From Isosphaeraceae bacterium (GTDB lineage: Bacteria > Planctomycetota > Planctomycetia > Isosphaerales > Isosphaeraceae), in the NCBI GenBank assembly GCA_021324445.1, contig JAJPJC010000122.1, positions 18,632 through 82,631 of the forward strand: 64,000 bases of DNA, in the 5' to 3' direction. Every line of letters starts with the position of its first letter. The stretch's first letter is position 1. This document shows, one piece after another, positions 1-8,312 of this stretch. Below the pieces are notes generated by a model. The model saw only the letters and a program-made list of their open reading frames with translations. It had not been told where the DNA came from and did no database searches. Both the position numbers and the translations under genes were made by a program.

Positions 1-2
1 GT

Positions 3-833
3 GTCGAGGAGGCGGATTATCGGGGAGCCCCGGAGGAATATCGCACGGCGCACATCCCCGGGGCGGTTTACGTCGACTGGACGCGGGACATCATCGATCC
101 CGACGACCCGGTTCCGGTCCAGATCGCGCCGCCGGATCGGTTCGCCGAGGCGATGGCGGTGCGCGGGATCGGGGATGCCACCCACGTCATCGCCGTGGAT
201 CATGCCGGCGGCCAGTTCGCCACCCGGCTGTGGTGGGCATTGAGCTACTATGGCCACGAAGCGGTCAGCGTGCTCGACGGCGGGTGGAACCGGTGGGTCG
301 ACGAGGGCCGGCCGGTCGCCTCGGGCGAGGTCTCCGTGCCCCGAGCCGTCTTCACCCCGCGCCCGGTGCCGGAGCGTCGCGTCACTTCCGAGCAACTGGC
401 CCGGGGCCTGGAAGAGTCCGGCCGCGAGGGGACGCTGGTCGACGCGCGCGACCCGGGGCAATATACCGGCGCCCGCCGCCGGGGGCTCCGGGGCGGCCAC
501 ATCCCGGGCGCGATCAACCTGCCCCGCGAGCTGTTCTTCGCACCCGAGGGAGGATTCCTCCCCTTGGAGGAGATCCGCCAGCGTGTCGAGGAACACGGCC
601 TGAGCCCGGACCGGCCCGCGATCGCCTATTGCAACGGCGGTGTGGCCGCGACGGTCGTCCTCTTCAACCTGGCCCGGCTGGGTTTCACCCAGCTCGCGAA
701 CTACGATGGTTCCTGGAACGAATGGGGAAATCGGCCCGATCTGCCGGTCGTGGTGGGGCCGACGCCCTCGGCAGCCGGTGGTCAGACAGCCACTCTCGGC
801 AGTCAGGGCCCACATCCTGGAGCGCTGCCTTGA
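3..833 (+). CDS. Two-domain rhodanese sulfurtransferase, 5' end outside window
   Basis: The frame is open from the first complete codon of the window, so the N-terminus is missing. The visible 276 residues hold two rhodanese domains. Each has the typical HIPGA turn (TAHIPGAVYVDW near the start and GGHIPGAINLP in the middle). The second domain carries the active-site loop CNGGVAA, with Cys at about visible residue 210. The first domain has DHAGGQFA at the equivalent place and so lacks the cysteine, as usual in thiosulfate or 3-mercaptopyruvate sulfurtransferases. These enzymes move sulfane sulfur to cyanide or thiols. Whether the donor is thiosulfate or mercaptopyruvate cannot be told. The stop overlaps the start of the ABC ATPase. 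Confidence 0.9.
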   Translation, partial: VEEADYRGAPEEYRTAHIPGAVYVDWTRDIIDPDDPVPVQIAPPDRFAEAMAVRGIGDATHVIAVDHAGGQFATRLWWALSYYGHEAVSVLDGGWNRWVDEGRPVASGEVSVPRAVFTPRPVPERRVTSEQLARGLEESGREGTLVDARDPGQYTGARRRGLRGGHIPGAINLPRELFFAPEGGFLPLEEIRQRVEEHGLSPDRPAIAYCNGGVAATVVLFNLARLGFTQLANYDGSWNEWGNRPDLPVVVGPTPSAAGGQTATLGSQGPHPGALP

Positions 834-1564
834 TCCACGTAGCGGACTACCACAAAGCGTATGGCAGCACGGTCGCAGTCGCCGGCCTGAGCTTCGATGT
901 CTTCGCCGGCGCCATCCTGGGACTGGTCGGGCCCAATGGCGCCGGCAAGACCACGACGCTACGGGCCCTGGCCGGCATCATCCGGCCCACGCGAGGCAGG
1001 CTGTCGATCGCGGGGCACGACGTGGTGGACGATCCCATCGCCGCCAAGCGCGAGCTGGCCTACATCCCCGACGATCCCAAGCTGTTCGACGCCCTGACGG
1101 TCTGGGAACACCTGGAGTTCATCGCCGCCGCGTACCGCGTGGCCGAGTTCACGACGAGGGCCGAGGAGCTGCTCCAGCAATTCGAGCTGGTGGAGAAGCG
1201 CGACACGATGGCGCAGGAGCTGTCGCGCGGGATGCGGCAGAAGGTGGCGATCTGCTGCGCGTATCTCCACCAACCGAAGGCCATCCTCTTCGACGAGCCT
1301 CTGACCGGTCTGGACCCCTACGCCATCCGCACCCTCAAGGCGTCGATCGGCCGCCGCGCCGCCGCGGGGGCCGCGGTGGTCGTCAGCTCGCACCTGCTCT
1401 CCCTGGTGGAGGACCTCTGCACGCACCTTCTGATCCTCGACAAGGGCCGCAGCCTCTTCTCAGGGACTCTCGACGAAGCCCGGTCGCGCTACGCCGATCT
1501 CCAGGGGCGGGCCTCGCTGGAGGACGTCTTCTTCCGCGCGACCGAACAAGCGCCGATCTCATGA
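830..1564 (+). CDS. ABC transporter ATP-binding protein
   Basis: This 244-residue ATPase subunit shows Walker A GPNGAGKT at about residues 34-41, the signature ELSRGMRQK near 130 and Walker B ILFDEPLTGLDP near 152. The open frame runs far upstream, but homology begins at IHVADYHKAYGS. The start chosen is therefore the TTG at 830, which overlaps the sulfurtransferase stop (TTGA) and has a weak GGAG-like site before it. It ends in ATGA, overlapping the start of the membrane partner. The two form an ABC exporter, and translational coupling to the rhodanese gene suggests one operon. The substrate is unknown. Confidence 0.92.
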   Translation: MIHVADYHKAYGSTVAVAGLSFDVFAGAILGLVGPNGAGKTTTLRALAGIIRPTRGRLSIAGHDVVDDPIAAKRELAYIPDDPKLFDALTVWEHLEFIAAAYRVAEFTTRAEELLQQFELVEKRDTMAQELSRGMRQKVAICCAYLHQPKAILFDEPLTGLDPYAIRTLKASIGRRAAAGAAVVVSSHLLSLVEDLCTHLLILDKGRSLFSGTLDEARSRYADLQGRASLEDVFFRATEQAPIS

Positions 1565-3210
1565 ATCCGGCCCTCTTCAAACTCCTCTGGCTGTCGACCA
1601 AGGCCGCGTTCCGCAGGGCGCTCCGCGGCGTCCGGACCGTGCGCGGAGCGCTCTTGGTCCTGTTCACGCTGGGATTCCTGGCCCTGATGCTGGTCCCCCA
1701 GGTCATCACGGCGATCACCATGAGCGGGCGGCCAGAGATGGCACGGATCGCCGAGACCTCGGAGCTCTTCGCCCCGTTCGGGCTCCTGCTGATCGCCCTG
1801 CTGCTGGTCTTCACGGCGGCCGGTGAGCGGGCGATCTACTTCACGCCCGCCGAGGTCGATCTCTTGTTCTCCGCGCCGTTCGCGCGGCGCGAGCTGTTGC
1901 TCTACAAGCTGGAGAAGGGGACCCTGGGCCTGGTCGCCACGTCGTTGTTCATGTCGCTGATGATGCTGAACAACTTCCGATCGTGGCTGTCCGGGTTCGT
2001 GGGCATCCTCTTATCGCTGGCGATGTTGCGGCTCCTGGCCATGACGACGGCGATGGCCGGCCAGATCGTGGCCGAATCGCTGTACAACCGGGCGCGCCGG
2101 CTGTTGCTGGGGGTGGTGCTCCTCCTGCTGCTGATGGGTCTGGCGCAGGTCGCCCGCCGGGTGCAGGGCGGTGGGATCGCCGAGCTGGTCGCCAGCGTGC
2201 GCGACTCGGGCACCTTGCAGGTGCTGGTGGCTCCGTTTCGGGTCTTCACGCGGACCATCTTCGCCGGGGCCTGGTTCCCCGACCTGGCCGGCTGGGCGGC
2301 CGCATCCCTGGCGATCAACCTGGGCCTGCTCACCGTCATTTTGAAGATGGATGCCAACTACCTCGAGTCGGCCGCGGCGATCAGCCAGCGGCTCTACGAA
2401 CAACTCCGCCGCATCAAGCAAGGCGGCGGTCTGGCCATGCCGGCCAGCTCGCGCGGTCTCCGCATCCACCTTCCGCACCCTCCCTGGTTGGGCGGTGCCG
2501 GTCCGGTGGCCTGGCGGCAACTGCTCCTGGCGATCCGCACATCCCGGCACGTTTTCTTCGCCACGATGGGGCTGGCCGTCGTATTCTTCACGGTCCTTGT
2601 GGCCGCCGATCCAGGTCCGGATTCGGCCGGACTGGCCTCCGGGATGGGGATCGGCATGACGGCCTACTTGACGTTCCTCTTCGCGATGCAGCTCCCCTGG
2701 GCGTTCCGCGGCGACCTCGATCACATGGACGTCCTCAAGACGCTTCCCCTGCACCCGATGGTCCTGGCCGTGGGCGAACTGGCCGGTGGCGTGCTGCTCC
2801 TGACGCTGATCCAGGTCGTCATCCTGGCTCTGTTCACCGCCGCGGCGCCGGCATCGATTCCGGCGATGCTCGCCGCCGCGGCCTTTGCCCTCCCGTTCAA
2901 CGGGATGATCCTCGGTCTGAACAACCTCCTCTTCTTGATCTATCCCGTGCGGCTGATGACGGGCACGGCCTTCGACTTCCAGACTTTCGGCCGGTCACTC
3001 CTCTTCTTCTCCCTCCTGTTCCTGCTCCTGATCCCCTTGTTCGGCATCCCCGCCGGAATCGGCGGTCTTGCCTGCTTGCTCATCGGTTTCTCCTGGCCGG
3101 TCTTCGCGCTGACGGCGTGGCTGGTACTCGTGGCGGAGCTCTTGCCGGTGGTCATCCTGGTCGCCTGGGCGTTCCAGCGGTTCGACCCGAGTACGCAGAT
3201 GCCCGCTTAG
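1561..3210 (+). CDS. Putative ABC exporter membrane subunit
   Basis: A 549-residue polytopic membrane protein whose ATG overlaps the ATPase stop codon. It has hydrophobic stretches near residues 30-50, 75-95 and 110-190, and a dense cluster over the last 250 residues. The cytoplasmic part includes ERAIYFTPAEVDLLFSAPF, which resembles the planctomycete 'putative ABC exporter' family. It should form the membrane channel for the ATPase just upstream. No substrate-binding protein is encoded here, which fits an exporter. Nothing in the sequence names the cargo. Confidence 0.85.
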   Translation: MNPALFKLLWLSTKAAFRRALRGVRTVRGALLVLFTLGFLALMLVPQVITAITMSGRPEMARIAETSELFAPFGLLLIALLLVFTAAGERAIYFTPAEVDLLFSAPFARRELLLYKLEKGTLGLVATSLFMSLMMLNNFRSWLSGFVGILLSLAMLRLLAMTTAMAGQIVAESLYNRARRLLLGVVLLLLLMGLAQVARRVQGGGIAELVASVRDSGTLQVLVAPFRVFTRTIFAGAWFPDLAGWAAASLAINLGLLTVILKMDANYLESAAAISQRLYEQLRRIKQGGGLAMPASSRGLRIHLPHPPWLGGAGPVAWRQLLLAIRTSRHVFFATMGLAVVFFTVLVAADPGPDSAGLASGMGIGMTAYLTFLFAMQLPWAFRGDLDHMDVLKTLPLHPMVLAVGELAGGVLLLTLIQVVILALFTAAAPASIPAMLAAAAFALPFNGMILGLNNLLFLIYPVRLMTGTAFDFQTFGRSLLFFSLLFLLLIPLFGIPAGIGGLACLLIGFSWPVFALTAWLVLVAELLPVVILVAWAFQRFDPSTQMPA

Positions 3211-3211
3211 T

Positions 3212-3360
3212 CCTTTTGTCCGTGGTCCGTTGGAGGAGCTCCCGCTCCGGTGCGCCGTCATCGCCCCTCTTCGAGTGCCTCAAGACTCCCGGACCAGGCT
3301 CGTCAGCCCGCCAAGCGAACCACGGACCACGGACCACGGACCAAAGGCCAAAGAACCAAC
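3212..3360. repeat. Inverted heptamer-repeat tracts around a spacer
   Basis: The 303 bases between the exporter gene and the Fe-S subunit gene hold no convincing gene. At 3319-3360 there are six consecutive 7-bp units (ACCACGG x3, then ACCAAAG, GCCAAAG, AACCAAC). At 3212-3233 the inverse appears (GTCCGTGGTCCGTTGG), so the two tracts could pair as arms around a spacer of about 77 bp. The element lies in the 5' leader of the molybdenum hydroxylase operon. Confidence 0.7.
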
Positions 3361-3513
3361 CAGGCTCTTGCCGTCGCGTGGGGCGAGACGTAGTGTAATA
3401 GGCTTGAACCACCCGGAGCGTCGCCTCGGCTCGGCCCCTGTCGAGGAGTCGTGCCAGCGGCGGCGCCAGGGACAACGGATGTTCGGGTCGAACGGGAACG
3501 GGAGATTCGCTTC

Positions 3514-4146
3514 ATGATCGACCACAGACCCAAGAAACCCGGCGGGCCGACCGGTCACAGCCGGCGCGACTTCTTACGGGGCTCGGGGGTGGCGGCGGCC
3601 ACTGCCGTGCTCACCGGCCAGGCGGCCATGGGCCTCGATGAGGCCCAGGCCGCCGAGGGGGAGCCGAAAGTCCTCGCCGGCACGATCCAGATCACGCTCA
3701 AGGTCAACGGCCAGGACCGCTCCTGCTCGGTCGAGCCGCGGAGCACCCTGCTCGACACGTTGCGGCACCGCCTGGATGTGACCGGACCCAAGCGGGTCTG
3801 CGACCGCGGCACCTGCGGCGCCTGCACCGCGATTGTGGATGGTGACCCGATCTACTCGTGCACCACCCTGGCCGTGTCCTGTCAGGGCCACACGATCGAG
3901 ACCCTGGAGAGCTTCGACACCGGCGAGCGCGGCGTCCCCCACGCCTTCCACCAGAACGACGCCCTGATGTGCGGCTACTGCACGCCCGGCTTCGTGACGG
4001 CCTGCAAGGCCTTCCTGGACAAGCATCCGGATGCGTCCCTCGAGGAGATCCGCAAGGGGATCGACGGGAACATCTGCCGCTGCGGCACCTATATCGGCGT
4101 CCTGGCGGCGGCGCAAGCCGCGGCCAAAGCCATGAAAGGAGCCTGA
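3514..4146 (+). CDS. Tat-exported (2Fe-2S) subunit of a molybdenum hydroxylase
   Basis: This 210-residue small subunit belongs to the xanthine dehydrogenase/aldehyde oxidoreductase family. It starts at ATG 3514, where the twin-arginine signal SRRDFLRGSGVAAA begins about 15 residues in. The open frame runs upstream but without homology. Cys96, 101, 104 and 116 form the plant-type ferredoxin cluster. Cys153/156 and 188/190 (CGYC and CRCG) form the second cluster, which faces the molybdenum site. It should carry electrons from the Mo subunit to FAD. The arrangement resembles PaoA (YagT) of the periplasmic aldehyde oxidoreductase PaoABC, where this subunit's Tat signal takes the folded complex across the membrane. 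The Mo subunit starts 4 bp after its stop. Confidence 0.93.
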   Translation: MIDHRPKKPGGPTGHSRRDFLRGSGVAAATAVLTGQAAMGLDEAQAAEGEPKVLAGTIQITLKVNGQDRSCSVEPRSTLLDTLRHRLDVTGPKRVCDRGTCGACTAIVDGDPIYSCTTLAVSCQGHTIETLESFDTGERGVPHAFHQNDALMCGYCTPGFVTACKAFLDKHPDASLEEIRKGIDGNICRCGTYIGVLAAAQAAAKAMKGA

Positions 4147-4149
4147 GCC

Positions 4150-6294
4150 ATGGCAAACTGGCCCGCTTCACCCGCTGTGATCGGCAAGTCGATCCCCCGG
4201 CTCGATGGCCTGCTCAAGGCCTCGGGCAAGGCCAAGTATCCCTCGGATGTCCGGCCCGAGGGGACGCTCTTTGGCGTGATGCTCTACAGCCCGTATGGCC
4301 ACGCCAAGGTCAAGTCGATCGACCTCTCGGCCGCCGAGAAGATGCCGGGCGTCAAGGCCGTGCACGCGATCGCCAAGCCGGGAACCGAACTCCGCTATCA
4401 TGGCGACGACATCGCGGCGGTGGCCGCCGAGACCGAGGAACAGGCGCGCGACGCCATTCGCGCGATCAAGGTCGAGTACGAAGTGCTGCCCCACGTCGTC
4501 ACCGAGGCCCAATCCATGGCCGAGGGCGCACCCCAGGTCTTCCCGGGCGGCAACGTCAGGAAGGGGCCGGCCGCGATCAAGGGCAAGCCCGAGGACGCCT
4601 TGGCCAAGGCCGAGGTGACCGCCGAGGGGACCTATTCCGTCCCCCTGATCACCCACGTCTGCCTCGAGCCCCACGGGCTGACCGTCATGTTCGAGGGCCA
4701 AGACAAGATCGTGGCCTGGGCCAGCACCCAGAACGTCAGCGGCGTCGCCGGCGACCTGGCCACCCTGTTCGACCTTCCCCGCGCCAACGTCACCGTCTAC
4801 ACCGACTACATGGGCGGCGGCTTCGGCTCGAAGTTCAACGCCGATGTCTGGGGCAAGACGGCGGCCCAACTCTCGAAGACGGCGGGCGGCCGACCGGTCA
4901 AGATGTTCCTGGATCGCGTCCAGGAGCACCTGGCGGCGGGCAATCGTCCCGGCGCTACGGCCCACATCAAGGTGGGCGCCAACCGCGACGGCAAAATCGT
5001 CGCCATGATCGCGGAAGCGCACGGCAACGGTGGGCTAGGCGGCGTCGGCCGGCTGACCCTCCCCTACATCTACACTGTCCCGAACACGCAGGTGAGCATC
5101 GCAAACGTGCTCACCAATTTCGGCAACCAGCGCGCCATGCGGGCTCCGGGTTCGCCTCAGAGCTGCTTGCTAACGGAGGCAGCCATGGATGACCTGGCCG
5201 AGAAGCTGGGTATGGATCCGCTGGAGTTCCGGCTCAAGAACCTGGATGGCAACCGGTTCCAGGCGATCTACGAGGCCGAGATCGCCATGGGAGCCGAGCT
5301 GATCGGCTGGCGCGCCAAGCGGAAGCCGCGGGGCCAGAACGGCGCCGGGCCGATCAAGCACGGCCTGGGCATGGCCCTCCACACCTGGGGCGGCGGTGCC
5401 CAGCAGGACAAGAAGGTCTCCTGCACCATCAACCCGGATGGCTCGGTCGAGCTCCGCAGCGCCACTCAGGATATCGGCACCGGCGCCCGCACGGTCCTGG
5501 CGATCATCGCCGCCGAGCTCCTCGGCCTCCAGCCGACCGACATCATCTCCAACATCGGCAATTCCACCTTCCCGCCCGGTCAAGCCTCGGGCGGCTCGAC
5601 CACGACGCCCTCGATGTCGGCGCCGTGCTACGACGCGGTCACCAAGGCGCGGAACGCGCTCTTCGCCAAGGTCGCGCCGGCGCTCGGCAATGCGAAGCCC
5701 GCGGACCTCTCGCTCAAGGAGGGGCAACTCCTCGTCTCCGGCAAGCCGGCGATGTCCTGGAAGGATGCCTGCCGCAAGATCGGCGTTTCACCGATCTCGG
5801 AGGTCGGCTCGTTCCAACCTGGCCTCACCAGCGTCGGCGTCGGCGGCTGCCAGTTCGCCGAGGTGGCCGTGGACGTCGAGACCGGCATGGTGAAGGTCAA
5901 GAAGATCGTCGCCATCCAGGACTCGGGCCTGATCATCGACAAGCTGACCTGGGAGAGCCAGGTCTACGGCGGCGTGATCATGGGGCTGAACTACGGCCTG
6001 TTCGAGGAGCAGGTCGTCGACCCAACCACAGGGCGGATGCTCAACCCCGACATGGAGTGGTACAAGCTGGCCGGCGCCTCGGACATCCCCGAGATCATCG
6101 TCCGGGCGTACGAGCCCGACGAGGTGAAGGCGCGCGGCGTCATCGGCGTGGGCGAGCCCCCGACGATTTCCACCGCGGCGGCCATCGGCAACGCGGTGAC
6201 CAACGCCATCGGGGTGCGGGTCTCCGAGTGGCCCATGACCCCCCGCAACGTCCTGAACGCACTGGCCACGGCCTCCAGAGAAGGGAGAGCGTAA
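4150..6294 (+). CDS. Molybdopterin-binding subunit of xanthine dehydrogenase family
   Basis: A 714-residue catalytic subunit binding the molybdopterin cofactor. The GGGFGSK loop lies near residue 222, RAPGSPQ near 330, and the catalytic glutamate is in GVGEPPT (about Glu669). It has no signal peptide, as expected if it travels with the Tat-tagged Fe-S subunit. Its neighbours are the Fe-S gene 3 bases upstream and the FAD gene 2 bases downstream. The family hydroxylates purines, aldehydes or aromatic N-heterocycles. The substrate cannot be deduced, although the export context favours an aldehyde oxidase-like role. Confidence 0.93.
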   Translation: MANWPASPAVIGKSIPRLDGLLKASGKAKYPSDVRPEGTLFGVMLYSPYGHAKVKSIDLSAAEKMPGVKAVHAIAKPGTELRYHGDDIAAVAAETEEQARDAIRAIKVEYEVLPHVVTEAQSMAEGAPQVFPGGNVRKGPAAIKGKPEDALAKAEVTAEGTYSVPLITHVCLEPHGLTVMFEGQDKIVAWASTQNVSGVAGDLATLFDLPRANVTVYTDYMGGGFGSKFNADVWGKTAAQLSKTAGGRPVKMFLDRVQEHLAAGNRPGATAHIKVGANRDGKIVAMIAEAHGNGGLGGVGRLTLPYIYTVPNTQVSIANVLTNFGNQRAMRAPGSPQSCLLTEAAMDDLAEKLGMDPLEFRLKNLDGNRFQAIYEAEIAMGAELIGWRAKRKPRGQNGAGPIKHGLGMALHTWGGGAQQDKKVSCTINPDGSVELRSATQDIGTGARTVLAIIAAELLGLQPTDIISNIGNSTFPPGQASGGSTTTPSMSAPCYDAVTKARNALFAKVAPALGNAKPADLSLKEGQLLVSGKPAMSWKDACRKIGVSPISEVGSFQPGLTSVGVGGCQFAEVAVDVETGMVKVKKIVAIQDSGLIIDKLTWESQVYGGVIMGLNYGLFEEQVVDPTTGRMLNPDMEWYKLAGASDIPEIIVRAYEPDEVKARGVIGVGEPPTISTAAAIGNAVTNAIGVRVSEWPMTPRNVLNALATASREGRA

Positions 6295-6296
6295 CC

Positions 6297-7292
6297 ATGA
6301 AAGCCTTCGAATACGCTGCCCCCACCACGGTCGAGGACGCCGTCCGGCTGCTGGACGGCCCCAATGCGGTGGCCCTCTCGGGGGGCGTCGACCTGATCGG
6401 CCGGATGAAAGACTACGTGACGTCCCCCGACCGCGTGGTCTACCTCAAGGACATCCAGGACCTGGCGGGGATCTCCGGCGACCCCCAGGCCGGCGGCTTG
6501 ACCATCGGGGCCGGCACCCGGCTCGCGGACATCGTCGCCCACGCGGGGATCCGCGCGTCCTATCCCGCGCTCTGGCAGGCCACCGTCGAGGTCGGCTCGG
6601 TCCAGATCCGCAACATGAGCACCGTCGGCGGCAACCTGCTCCAGCGGCCCCGGTGCTGGTACTACCGCGCCGGCTTCGGGCTCCTGGCCATCAAGGACGG
6701 CCAGAGCCTCGTGCGCGCCGGCGACAACCGCTATCACTCGATCTTCCTCACCAACGGCGACGCCCTGTTCGTCAGCCCCTCGAGTCTGGCCGTGGCCCTG
6801 AGCGCGCTCGATGCCCAGGCAACCATCCGCGGGCCCAGGGGCGAGCGCACCGTCAAGGTGGAAGATCTCTACCAGGTCCCCCGGCGCGAGACCGACAGCG
6901 AGCTGACGATCCAGCCCGGCGAGGTCCTCTCCAAGGTGATCCTCCCCGCGGCGAGGGGGAAGAGCGCCTCGTACGAGGCCCGGCAGAAGCAGGCCCAGGA
7001 CTGGCCGCTGGTGCTCGCCTCGGTCAACCTGATGATGGACAACCAGACCGTCTCCGCCGCCAAGGTCGTCCTCTACGGCGTGGCGCCGATCCCCTGGCGG
7101 AGCCAGGCCGCCGAGCGTGCCATCACCGGCAAGCCGGTCACGGTGGAATCCGCCGCGGCCGCCGGCGAGGCCGCCGTCGAGGGGGCGGCGCCGCTGTCGA
7201 TGAACGCCTACAAGGTTCCTCTGACCAGGGCCGTGGTCAAGCGCGCCTTGCTGCGGGCCCTCAATCCCAAGGGCTACTGGGAGGAGGCTTAA
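6297..7292 (+). CDS. FAD-binding subunit of molybdenum hydroxylase
   Basis: A 331-residue subunit with the FAD-binding signatures GAGTRLADI and STVGGNLLQRPRC, starting at ATG 6297 after the motif GGGAGAGCG. It completes the Fe-S/Mo/FAD operon, and its C-terminal half is the CO-dehydrogenase flavoprotein C-terminal domain. In the PaoB-type relatives this region binds an extra 4Fe-4S cluster through several cysteines after GGNLLQR. Here only the cysteine near residue 120 is evident, followed by WYYRAGFGLL, so the extra cluster is probably absent. That absence is my reading of the sequence, not a test. Confidence 0.92.
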   Translation: MKAFEYAAPTTVEDAVRLLDGPNAVALSGGVDLIGRMKDYVTSPDRVVYLKDIQDLAGISGDPQAGGLTIGAGTRLADIVAHAGIRASYPALWQATVEVGSVQIRNMSTVGGNLLQRPRCWYYRAGFGLLAIKDGQSLVRAGDNRYHSIFLTNGDALFVSPSSLAVALSALDAQATIRGPRGERTVKVEDLYQVPRRETDSELTIQPGEVLSKVILPAARGKSASYEARQKQAQDWPLVLASVNLMMDNQTVSAAKVVLYGVAPIPWRSQAAERAITGKPVTVESAAAAGEAAVEGAAPLSMNAYKVPLTRAVVKRALLRALNPKGYWEEA

Positions 7293-7383
7293 GCGCCGCG
7301 ACCCCATGGCCGACACCCCGGCGAACGATTCCTCATGCGCCGAACCCCTGGCCGCACCCTGCCGTCATCTGCGGAGTAACCGC

Positions 7384-7545
7384 ATGTATGTCTTCAGCGA
7401 CGGTGGCGACGACCGGGATGCGGACGATTACGGCTCGTCGAGCTATTGGTGTCTCCACACGATGAAGTCGATCGGGCCGGATGACGACCTGGTCGACGGT
7501 CGCGAGTGCCGCAAGGCCTCGCGGTCCTGCTATCAGCCACTCTGA
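7384..7545 (+). CDS. Small hypothetical protein, Trp/Cys-containing
   Basis: A 53-residue reading frame starting at ATG 7384 with GGAG about 10 bases upstream. The protein is acidic at the start (SDGGDDRDADDYGSS) and ends YWCLHTMKSIGPDDDLVDG then RECRKASRSCYQPL, with three cysteines. Codon choice in the second half looks coding. The frame is open a little further upstream (7306) without a ribosome site. A strong terminator follows at 7662. I do not recognise a named family and assign no function. Confidence 0.5.
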   Translation: MYVFSDGGDDRDADDYGSSSYWCLHTMKSIGPDDDLVDGRECRKASRSCYQPL

Positions 7546-7661
7546 TCGGATCGGTTCCGGATCGCAGCCGAAGCGCCGCCGGCGCGTCGCGATCCGTTGG
7601 GCTCTGCAATGGACGGCTCTTCGCCACTGCGAATTCGGTCGAGATCTTCCAAGTTCCTGGA

Positions 7662-7701
7662 CGCCTCGGGTTCGGTTCGCCGAGCCCGAGGCGTTTCTGT
7701 T
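7662..7701 (+). terminator. Rho-independent terminator with UUCG tetraloop
   Basis: A 14-bp stem (CGCCTCGGGTTCGG with CCGAGCCCGAGGCG) closes on the very stable TTCG tetraloop and is followed by TTTCTGTT. It would end transcripts from the molybdenum hydroxylase operon and the small gene after it. Confidence 0.8.
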
Positions 7702-7715
7702 ATCTGAGAAACGTC

Positions 7716-7776
7716 GGTCAGGCTGTCCAGCCTGACAGCCCGACAGGCTGGGAAGGTCAGGCTGGACAGCCTGACC
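7716..7776. repeat. Palindromic repeat family, copy 1
   Basis: GTCAGGCTGTCCAGCCTGAC at 7717-7736 is itself a palindrome. It is followed after an 18-bp spacer by its reverse complement at 7756-7775, so the whole can fold into one long hairpin. Related copies are at 19993 and 63392. Confidence 0.85.
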
Positions 7777-8041
7777 TTCGGGAGGGCGCGGGCCCACGGC
7801 CGGTTCGTCCCTGCCACGCCCTCCAACCGATCTCGTCGCTAGGACCGGAGGAATCGACACGTCCATCGAGCCTGACTCGATTCCATGAGAATTTGACGCA
7901 AAATCAAATTTCTTCAAAATCTCTCTTGAAGCTCGCGAAGCATGATGGCATCCTAAGAGACGTCGTTCTTCTTGCGGAGAGAGACGACAGGTTCATTTCG
8001 GTTTTCGGCCATTCGGACCACGTTCACGAGGAGGATTGACC

Positions 8042-8164
8042 ATGGGCGACGCGCGTGACACCGCCAAGAAGAAGAAAGCCGACGAGAAGAAGTCCTCCAA
8101 GACCAGCAAGCCCGCCGCGAAGGCGCCGGCTGCCGAGGCGAAGGGTTCGGCGAAAAAGAAGTAA
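8042..8164 (+). CDS. Very small lysine/alanine-rich basic protein
   Basis: A 40-residue gene with an excellent ribosome site (GAGGAGG, 8 bases before ATG 8042). The product is almost entirely Lys, Ala, Ser, Asp and Glu (it begins MGDARDTAKKKKADEKK and ends KGSAKKK). It has no hydrophobic core, so it is expected to be unstructured. Histone H1-like C-terminal tails have this composition, and binding of DNA or RNA is a guess only. It stands alone between a repeat region upstream and a hairpin terminator downstream, which supports its being a real transcription unit. Confidence 0.7.
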   Translation: MGDARDTAKKKKADEKKSSKTSKPAAKAPAAEAKGSAKKK

Positions 8165-8191
8165 CCGAGTCCGAGCCGAGCTGGCTCTGCT

Positions 8192-8237
8192 GGACCCGGG
8201 GTCACGGTGCTCTTGCCAGGACCGCGCCCCCGGGTCC
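8192..8237 (+). terminator. Hairpin terminator after small basic protein gene
   Basis: A perfect 10-bp stem GGACCCGGGG / CCCCGGGTCC with a loop of about 26 bases, followed by GGTTCGTTTG. It lies between the convergent genes at 8042 and 8313, so it may act in both directions. Confidence 0.5.
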
Positions 8238-8312
8238 GGTTCGTTTGATGGACCATGTGGAACAGCCGCCCTCGGCTGCCGCAGTCCGGCTGAACGGGAT
8301 CGGCAGCTTCTC

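Larger units (their letters stand above)
7546..8041. other. Intergenic stretch with terminator and palindromic repeat
   Basis: I see no gene in this 496-base gap. It contains the tetraloop terminator at 7662, the long palindrome at 7716-7776, and an A/T-richer leader (about 7890-7920) before the small lysine-rich gene, which probably contains its promoter. Confidence 0.55.

Noticed and set aside
640..1560. Long plus-strand extension upstream of the ABC membrane subunit
   Set aside because: The frame is open but runs inside the ATPase gene in another frame. The membrane subunit starts with the ATGA overlap at 1561.
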